64,000 nucleotides of DNA from Micractinium sp. NFX-FRZ (taxonomy: Eukaryota; Chlorophyta; Trebouxiophyceae; Chlorellales; Chlorellaceae). The stretch is from contig JAPTJF010000036.1 in the NCBI GenBank assembly GCA_029339195.1, positions 167,322 to 231,321 on the forward strand. The letters run 5' to 3'. How positions within the stretch are numbered: position 1 is the stretch's first letter; each line of letters opens with the position of its first letter. The notes below the pieces were generated by a model. It did not search any database and was not told where the DNA came from. It worked only from the letters and a program-made list of their open reading frames with translations. Below, piece by piece: positions 57,301 to 64,000 of the stretch. The translations under genes and the position numbers were made by a program.

Positions 57301-59149
57301 CATGCAGACGTAGAGAGCCGGTATGCACGGTCGCTGGGCCCCTGGCTCAAGCACTTCCCACGGGAGCAGCTGCACTTGGTGCAGGTGAGAGTGGGGAGCC
57401 TGCAAGGGGTGTATGCAGTTTTGTGGTGGTGTGAACTGCAGCTGCTGGCGGGCCGGGTTTGCGAAAGAGGAACACATGCGCAAATTGTGTTGCTGCTTCC
57501 TGCCCGTGCCCCCTGCAGTGCCAAAACCTGACCTCCGATGTCGGCATGCACCCCACACTGAACGACAATCAACCTCTTTCTGACCACGCACCATGTACTG
57601 CCTGCTCAACCCTTCGTGGTACTGCCCCGCACCCCCTTGCATTACGAGAACCTGACGTCTGATGCCGGCATGCGCCCCGCCCTGCGCGACATGGAATCAT
57701 TTCTGAGCAACGACCGTGCACTGCCTGCTGAAACCGTCCTGTACTGCCCCCCGCCCCCTGCAGTACGAGAACCTGACCTCGGACGCCGGCATGCGCCCCG
57801 CCCTGCGCGACATCAAGTCCTTCCTGGCCATCACCCCCAAGCTCCCCTCGGACAACCTGGGCCTCTACAACTACCGCCACCAGCGCAAGAGCGTGCGTGG
57901 GGTGGGGCTGCACTGTGCTTGGGGAGTAGTGATGGGGAGGGATGCGGCATGTGCTGCGCTGTGGATGGGAGTGGATGCGGCATGTGCTGCGCTGCGTTGG
58001 GCTGGGCTGCGCTGCGGTGTGCAGGGCTGTGTTGCGCTTTGGCGGGCTGCCCTCTGATGGTGTAGCGGACGTGCAGTGCCACCAAGGGAAGCGTGTGCGC
58101 GGGGCTCGTGCCATGCGCTGGGTGGGCTGGGCTGGGCCAGGCTGAGAGGCCCGCCACCGGCATTGCATGCTGTGCATGGCCTCCCGTTAAAGCGTGCTAT
58201 GGTCATGCTGTGCTGTGCTGTGCTCTGCAGGCCCCCGGATGGCACATGACCCGCACAGAGTATTCACAACTGGTGGACAAGGCACGGCGCAATGCCTTGG
58301 AGTGAGCAAGGGGTGGAGAGTTTGTGAACCAGCGGGTGGCAGCAGTGCGGAGTACACGGCCAGTGCATGGCAGCAGCTGTGCGCGCTGCCAGCGGTCGGG
58401 GGAGCAAGCCAGGCATGTCGCGCAAGAGTGAGCAGCAGCTGAGGCAGCAAGTGGCGATGGGGCACTAGGCTGGGCGATGGGGAGGCAGGGGCTGTTGGCC
58501 CCCATCGCTAATGCTGCATGTGTCTGCTTGCTTGCTTGCCTGGCTGTTGGTCCCTCGCCGTGCCCGCTTGGTCCACCTGCCCTGACAAGCCAGCCAGCCT
58601 GCCTGGTGCCGCCACCGCCGCTGCTGCAGGGTGGCGGAGATTGTGCGGCAGTACGGGTTCGCCGATGCCGACGCCTGGCTGCAGAACTGGGAGGACGCGT
58701 GGCAGGTGGGCACAGGGGGTTGCTATGGAAAACACTGTGCTGCCTGCTCACCTTGAGAGCGCCGATGCGATGCCTGCATGTTGGGCCTCGGGCAGCAATC
58801 AGAGCAAGGACGTGTGCACACGTCTGTGAAGCTCCATCCCACCCGAAGCAGCTGGCACCCGCCACACATGCTGCATGCCCTGCCTCTGCCCCACACTTGC
58901 CTCTGCCGCCTTCTGCCTCTTTTGAGACGACATGCACATGAGCGGGAGGCGCACATTCCCGCTTGTTTCATGGCCCCTCTTGCACCTGTCCCTACATTGG
59001 CTGCCTCCATCAGCCTGCTGTACCGCCACAACGGCTCCAGCTGGCAACCCCTCCTTGCCCCTTCCTGCATCACACACGCCATGCAGGCAAACCTGGATGA
59101 GAATTGCGAGCCCAAGCCCAGCGGCGCCTGCGTGGTGCAGGTCACATAA
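54313..59149 (+). CDS. Type II membrane sulfotransferase, paralogue 1 (445 aa)
   Basis: Exons: 54313-54407, 54688-55051, 55268-55347, 55553-55595, 55802-55882, 56109-56238, 56498-56567, 56967-57025, 57308-57384, 57764-57892, 58231-58301, 58630-58705, 59087-59149. A signal anchor (residues ~8-24, AAFLLTMVLAAVLCYQSL) implies Golgi-type topology. A Gln/Ala/Glu-rich stem follows. The catalytic domain begins with FPHFFVVGFQKCATTSLF, the PAPS 5'-phosphosulfate loop with Lys ~172. The 3'-phosphate motif is VVSMRDPISQAIAM (Arg ~269). Later parts include SLGPWLKHFPREQLHLV, YENLTSDAG and FADADAWLQNWEDAW. It would transfer sulfate from PAPS to a carbohydrate or other acceptor, which cannot be read from sequence. 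Exon 10 is preceded by two tandem degenerate copies. An alternative acceptor near 56893 would add SLFTWLPPHLM, but the modelled one keeps phase. Confidence 0.9.
57517..57840 (+). repeat. About 121-bp tandem triplication of the 5' part of sulfotransferase exon 10
   Basis: QNLTSDVGMHPTLND (57519), YENLTSDAGMRPALRD (~57640) and the true exon YENLTSDAGMRPALRD (57764) follow each other with matching upstream flanks. The polypyrimidine tracts before the later copies are derived from the body of the preceding copy. Confidence 0.9.
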
Positions 59150-60130
59150 GGGAGGCCTGCAGCGGGCGCGTGCATGAAACACCTGCAAGGCCTGCAGCGC
59201 TCGTGTGCACGCAACACCTAAATAGCCCGCAGCTGGCGCGTGCACAAAACACGCTGCTGGCTTTGGCCGCCTGCAGCATGCACTTGCGTCCCTTCCACTC
59301 CCTTTGCCCAAGGTTACCTGGTGGCATCTCTTTCATATGGGAGTGTAGGACCCGCTGCTCAGCGCGTGGCTGCATGCCTCGCAGAGCCTACTGCCTGTTG
59401 ACATCATATCTTGTCATCCCTTCCTGCCATCTTTTCCTGAGCTCTCTGACATACAACTTTTTCACCTAACTGTCTCCCACCATTGCATGCTGCATTCCAT
59501 GCCACGCCTGCCAAACTAAGACTACCGCCTCACTTCCCCATTGCCACCAAACCAAAGCTCCCCCGTCTGTGCTTCCCTTTGTGTGGAGGCATCGACTCAC
59601 CTGCTGCACCCGGCATGCCCCTCAACTCGCCTTCTTTACAACAGGTGACCTTTCCCTCCCCCCCCACTCTCTCCCACATGGTAACCCTAACAGGGCATAG
59701 CAACCCCCTACCTCTGTGCTACGCCACGGGCCTCCGCCTGGGCCCCCGTCTGGGCAGTGGGCGCGCGCCGGGCCGGGCGCGACCGCCTGCCAGCTGGCGG
59801 CGGGGTACTGCTTGGGTTTGGGGGCCTGCAACGCCGCTGCCGAGCCCAGCATTCGGTGTGTTGCATGCTATAGCCCCAACACATCGGGGTCAGGAGCCGC
59901 CGCTCAACCACCGTCCGTTTTGAGCAAGGCGGGCATCGGCTTGCGGCCTCAACGGGCAGCGTTAAGAAAGCTTCGTCCTGCAGCTTCCGAGGTTTAGAGC
60001 TTTGTGCAGATGGGTCCTGCCGCAGTCGCAAGCCCTCGCGGGTCGGTGCGCTCTCCTCGGCCAGGTCCCAAGGCCCGCCAGGGCGGCCGCTGGTGAGTGG
60101 AAGCGCATCGCACAAACCGTTCTGAGGTGC
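59150..60130. other. Intergenic region between the two sulfotransferases
   Basis: About 980 bp hold the 3' UTR of paralogue 1 and the promoter/5' UTR of paralogue 2. No exon was recognised. Confidence 0.5.
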
Positions 60131-63100
60131 ATGTTCGCACCAGCCTGGCCAGGGGCACCTGAGTCGGTGTTGGCTGCCGCCTGGCGCCCGTCCCGACCCC
60201 GCCGCCTGGCTCGTCCCTGCAGGGGACGCATCCCTCTGCTGCTGGCTGCCGCATCCGTGGCCTTCTTCATTGCCTACACTTCGCCACGCAGCAGGTGAGC
60301 TACTGCATGGGCAGCCCTGTTACCACGCAACCCTTGCCAGCCTTACCGCGCCTGTGCCGCCTTGCCGCCGCCCGCCGCACTGGGGAGTCGTGCCTTCTCT
60401 TACCCTCTGAACAGCGCCGCTGTGTAGTCTGTGACATGCCCCCCCTCTGCTCTGTGCCCTCCTGTTAGCAGAGGTGGGAGGTATGGCGGCGATGTGGAGG
60501 TGCGAATCTCTGTGTCCCGCCGTCTGGGCATGGAGCAGCAGCAGCAGCAGCAACAGCAGCAACAGCCTGGGGACGGCGTGCTCGCCGCCGCTTCTCAAGC
60601 TGCGCAGGAGTACAAGGCAGCAGAGGCGGTAGCGGCAGGTGGCCCAGGCAGCGCAACGGCTGCAGGCGGCAGCACGGCGGGGGCAGGGGGCGAAGCAGCA
60701 GGGGCCAAGGATGCAGCCGCTGCCGGGGCCGTCACAGCAGCAGCAGCAGCAGCAGGCACAGGAGCAGCAGCAGCAGCAGCGTCAGGTGCAGAGGCAAACA
60801 AAGATGATGAGGACATAGAGGCAGATCTACGGGCGTCCGTTGATGAAGCAGCTGTGGCAGGCGGCGCGGGTGAGGAGGGGCGGGAGCAAGATGCAGCCGC
60901 GCGCCAGGCGGCAGCAGCGGCGGCGGCAGCAGCAGCAGACGCAGATGCAGCAGAGGACAACGAGGATGCAGATATGGAGGCAGCGCTGCGTGCGTCCATC
61001 AACGAAGCAATGGCAGGCAACGTTTCTGACGGCTGGCAGGAGCAGGATGCTGCAGCGGGCGCAGCGGCGGCGGCAGCAGGTGCATCAGCAGGAGCGGGGG
61101 CAGGCGGGCAGCAAGCAGGGGCAGTGTATGATTCTGACGAGTTTGAGAACGAAGGGGAGGAGGGGGATGATGAGGATGAAGCTGCAGAGCGGCAGCAGGC
61201 AGCAAAAAGCACTGCGGTGAGCGACGATGATGCGCTGCATGACAGCGTGGCTGCCCTCAACGGCACTGGCAGCGGCGGGCAGGCGCAGGCCACCGGTGGC
61301 GAGGCGGCTGCAGGAGAGGCGGCAGCGGGTGGCCAGGCGGTCGTGACAGCAGCTGGCGAGGCGGCGGCAGCAGGGGCGCAGGAGGCAGTGGACGACAGCG
61401 GTGTCCCACTGAGTGGGCTGGAGCGGGCGCTGCGCGGCTGCACGACGCTGGCCTGCCTGCGTGAGGCGCACAAGCAGGTGGGGGGCCTCTGGTGAGGGGC
61501 CTGGTGTTACAGGGTGCTTGCTTTGGGTGAAGGTCGTGTTTTTGCCCCCTTCGTTGAACCCCAAAACATCAAAGGAAAGGGGCGCAACACCAGGCCTGCA
61601 GAGGAGCAGGGCCTGTCAAACATGGGCGCTCTGGGTATGACAGCTCCCAAGCCGTGCGCGCATCGCTGCACTGGCCACACATTCGCCTGGAGCAGCGCCC
61701 TCCGAGGCAGCAGCGGGCATGAGGTGTTGGCAAGGCCCGCTCGACTTGTGAGCTCTCCCATGCACTCCCCCCCGCTGCCCCTTGTGTCGCTGCCTGCAGC
61801 CCAAGCACCCCGAGCAGTTCAACTTCCCCCACTTCTACATCCTGGGCTTCCCCAAGTGCGCCACCACCAGCCTGTTCCAGTGAGTGTGGACAGAGGCGTC
61901 GATGTGTGTGTGTGTGTGTGTTGGGGCAGAACGTGCCCGAGGGCAGAGGGGGGCACGGTTGTTGAGCCACGCATGAGCCTCGCCCTTCATCGGCATGGCT
62001 TGGCTCCACCCGCCGGCGCTACGGGTATGCCGTGCGTGCACCGTTGCCCGTAACTGCGCATCAATCTCAGGGGTGCTGCATAAGGAAGTGCAACGCGCTC
62101 CTCCTTCCCTGCCGTGCAGCCACCTGATCCAGCATCCCACCATCATGGCACCCCGCATCAAGGTGGGCTGGCGGCCAGCCAGCCAGCAGCCGTACTGCCC
62201 TGCTGCCCTGCCAAGCCGTGCACTCAAGCCGGCCACAGCCCTGCCCCCTGGCCCCTGGGCCGGGCCCGGCACACCATCCCAGGCTCTCAGCGCGCCGTGT
62301 GCCCACCCCCTCTGAGCCAGCACTCTTCGCAGCCGCCCCCTCTGCCCCTGAGCTCTCTCGCTCCCCGCTCCCGCCTCTCATTTGCCCCCTCCGTTTCCTC
62401 ACTCGACCACGCCGCCTCTCCTCCACCACATGCCGCCTCTCGTCTGCCCCCCGTCTCTTCACCCACCACGCCACCTCTCCTCCCCTGCACCCTGCCCCAG
62501 GAGCCCAACTTCTTCACGTCCCACTGCGAGGACGACGCGCTCACCTGCTCGCTGCAGGAGCAGGAAAAGTACATCACCTCGGTGAGGGGGGCGGGGCGGG
62601 GTGGGGTGGGGTGGGGTGTGTTGGCGGGACTGGTAGTTGATTGCATTTCAAGTGGTGGGGCCAACGGGGCGGGTGGGGTGGCCAGGGCAGGTAGTGGGCA
62701 GGCAGGTAGGGGGCGGAGGTGAGAGCGTGTGGGCCTCGGGGATGGCAGCAGCAGCCGTGGCTTAGAGCAGGAGAGGTACATCACCTCGGTGAGCAGGGTG
62801 GGGCGGGTGGGGTGGGGTGGTGGGTGGGCAGGTAGCCAGTCACATTTCAACGTGGTGGGCACGCATTGCAGTTCAAGTGGTGGGCAGGCATTGCAGGTAG
62901 TGGGCAGGCAGGTAGCGGGCGACGTAAACGCGTGTGCGCGCCTCGTCGACCCACGGCGCTCCCTCTGCCCCCTTCTCCCTGCAAACTCCCACCGCCCCAC
63001 TTTGCTCCACCCCCTGGCACTCCCCCCCGCCACCCCTGCCACCCCCCCTGCAGACGCTGCACCTGGACATTGCCCTACAGGCCCGCCTGTTCATGGCCAC

Positions 63101-63881
63101 CTTTGAGGGCAGCGTGCACTACAGCCTGGTGAGGGCTCGCGGGCGGGGGGGCAGGGCAGGGCAGGCAGGAGCTGGGGGACCGCCACCTGCACCCGAGGGG
63201 TTAGCCAATGGCCGCCTTTTGAGTGCAGCGTGCACAGCAGCCTGGTGGGGTGCTGGGGCTCACAGACGTCAGGAGCCGGCCAAACTGTTGTGACTGCTTA
63301 CGGACGGCTGCCTGTACTTGATGCGGTTCCGTGCTTGGTCCCACCCACATGGTGCGCCCCACCGTGCCGCCCCTGCTGCAGGCGGGCGAGTGGCTGGCGC
63401 CGCAGCTGCGGGAGCTCCTGCCCTGGGTGAAGCTGGGTGCGCAGCTAACGGCCTGCCTGCCAGCCGGTGCCACCCATTTGCCCGCTGCCGCCTGCCAGTG
63501 CCAGCAACCGCCCACTGCTGCCTGCCCCGCAGTGGCACATTGCATTGGCCGCCGCCGCCGCAGACGCTGCCCCATCAGAGGGCCCGCCTGCCGGCGTCCG
63601 GCGAGGCCTGCCTGCCATGCACTGACTGACTGATGCATGTCTGACCACTTTGTGCCCCTGCCTGCCATCCCTACCAGCGACGGCCTGTTGACGCTGCGCT
63701 GCGCCGTCCCCATCTGCCCACCATCGCCCTGCACCTGTCTGCGGTTCTGAACTCTGGTGGCCCCAACCTTTGTGTGCATCCCCCCTTTGCCCCTGGTATG
63801 CCTGCCCGCAGTGCTCAGCCTGCGTGACCCCATCTCCCGGGCCATCTCCATGCTGCAGCACAACCTGGACCACGACCGCAT
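60131..63881 (+). CDS. Type II membrane sulfotransferase, paralogue 2 (3' end outside window)
   Basis: Exons visible: 60131-60294, 60472-61477, 61800-61879, 62120-62162, 62501-62581, 63054-63128, 63382-63436, 63812-63881 (524 residues so far; the next exon is right of the window). A signal anchor lies at ~34-50 (IPLLLAAASVAFFIAYT). A 335-residue Ala/Glu/Asp/Gln-rich stem from exon 2 contains two related segments, DDEDIEADLRASVDEA and EDADMEAALRASINEA, the second fitting the ubiquitin-interacting-motif pattern. The catalytic part matches paralogue 1: FPHFYILGFPKCATTSLF (Lys ~409), HLIQHPTI, EPNFFTSHCEDDALTCSL, FEGSVHYSL, EWLAPQLRELLPW and VLSLRDPISRAISMLQHNLDH. Exons 3, 4 and 5 have the same lengths (80, 43, 81 nt) and phases as in paralogue 1, showing a tandem gene duplication. 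Confidence 0.88.
62757..62820 (+). repeat. Intronic copy of the 3' edge of sulfotransferase 2 exon 5
   Basis: It encodes EQERYITS followed by a GTGAGC donor-like site and the same GGTGGGG-rich flank as the true exon end EQEKYITS (62581), about 200 bp downstream. Confidence 0.85.
63205..63262 (+). repeat. Intronic copy of the 3' edge of sulfotransferase 2 exon 6
   Basis: AATGGCCGCCTTTTGAGTGC and the following CAGCGTGCACAGCAGCCTGG parallel the true exon end at 63128 (FEGSVHYSL) and its donor. Confidence 0.75.
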
Positions 63882-63918
63882 GTGGGTGTGGCTGTTGGGT
63901 TGTGGTTGTTCGATTGCC

Positions 63919-63920
63919 TT

Positions 63921-64000
<80 letters not shown>
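63919..64000 (+). repeat. (TTG)n microsatellite
   Basis: A nearly pure TTG run of about 26 units occupies the last 80 bases, in the intron after sulfotransferase 2 exon 8, and continues past the window edge. Confidence 0.95.

Noticed and set aside
1..64000. CRISPR arrays, insertion sequences, tRNA or rRNA genes
   Set aside because: Repeats are microsatellites, minisatellites and exon-edge copies without spacer regularity. No transposase, terminal inverted repeats, cloverleaf or rRNA core was recognised by eye; a covariance-model scan would be needed to exclude small RNAs.

Overview
This window reads as nuclear DNA of a unicellular green alga, most likely a GC-rich chlorophyte of the Chlorella/Micractinium/Coccomyxa kind. 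That placement is inference. It rests on the very high GC content, genes split by many short introns, Ala/Gln-rich low-complexity inserts, and a gene set of plant/algal type: a long SBP-domain transcription factor, CHMP1, GOS1, LIG4, OMA1 and a chloroplast DUF3110-like protein. There is no bacterial organisation, no IS element, no CRISPR array, and no tRNA or rRNA gene that I could recognise.

I reconstructed twelve protein genes by following splice sites and reading phase through every junction; each complete model is an exact multiple of three. Left to right they are: (1) the 3' part of an unrecognised basic/helical protein (+, 1-3964); (2) a 1188-aa SBP transcription factor resembling CRR1/SPL7 (-, 5001-11602); (3) a 179-aa protein with one PARP-type zinc finger (-, 12727-15339); (4) a GOS1/GOSR1 Golgi Qb-SNARE (-, 16955-19456); (5) the ESCRT-III subunit CHMP1/Vps46 (-, 20060-22213); (6) a DUF3110-like, probably chloroplast protein (+, 22579-24570); (7) a secreted Cys-rich protein (-, 26049-29545); (8) a 31-exon, 1788-aa DNA ligase IV (+, 30439-44926); (9) a CRAL-TRIO/Sec14 protein (-, 46232-48643); (10) the mitochondrial protease OMA1 (+, 48967-53086); (11) and (12) two head-to-tail sulfotransferases with a type II membrane anchor (+, 54313-59149, and 60131 to beyond the window).

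The genes are mostly unrelated housekeeping functions rather than a pathway: vesicle and membrane traffic (GOS1, CHMP1, Sec14), DNA repair (LIG4, perhaps the PARP-finger protein), mitochondrial quality control (OMA1), probable copper or developmental regulation (SBP factor) and glycan or secondary-metabolite sulfation (the tandem pair). Three divergent pairs share short upstream regions (22214-22578, 29546-30438, 48644-48966).

The most unusual feature is structural. In eleven of the twelve genes, introns carry degenerate, same-orientation copies of the neighbouring exon's edge together with its splice site. Copies of an exon's 5' end lie upstream of the true acceptor; copies of its 3' end lie downstream of the true donor. 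Spacing is commonly about 90-210 bp. Other points of note are a His-to-Gln change at a zinc-ligand position of the SBP domain, four GC-AG introns among about 112, an about 490-aa Ala/Gln tail on ligase IV, and ubiquitin-interacting-motif-like segments in the predicted lumenal stem of the second sulfotransferase. All similarity calls are from reading motifs by eye; no database search was run.
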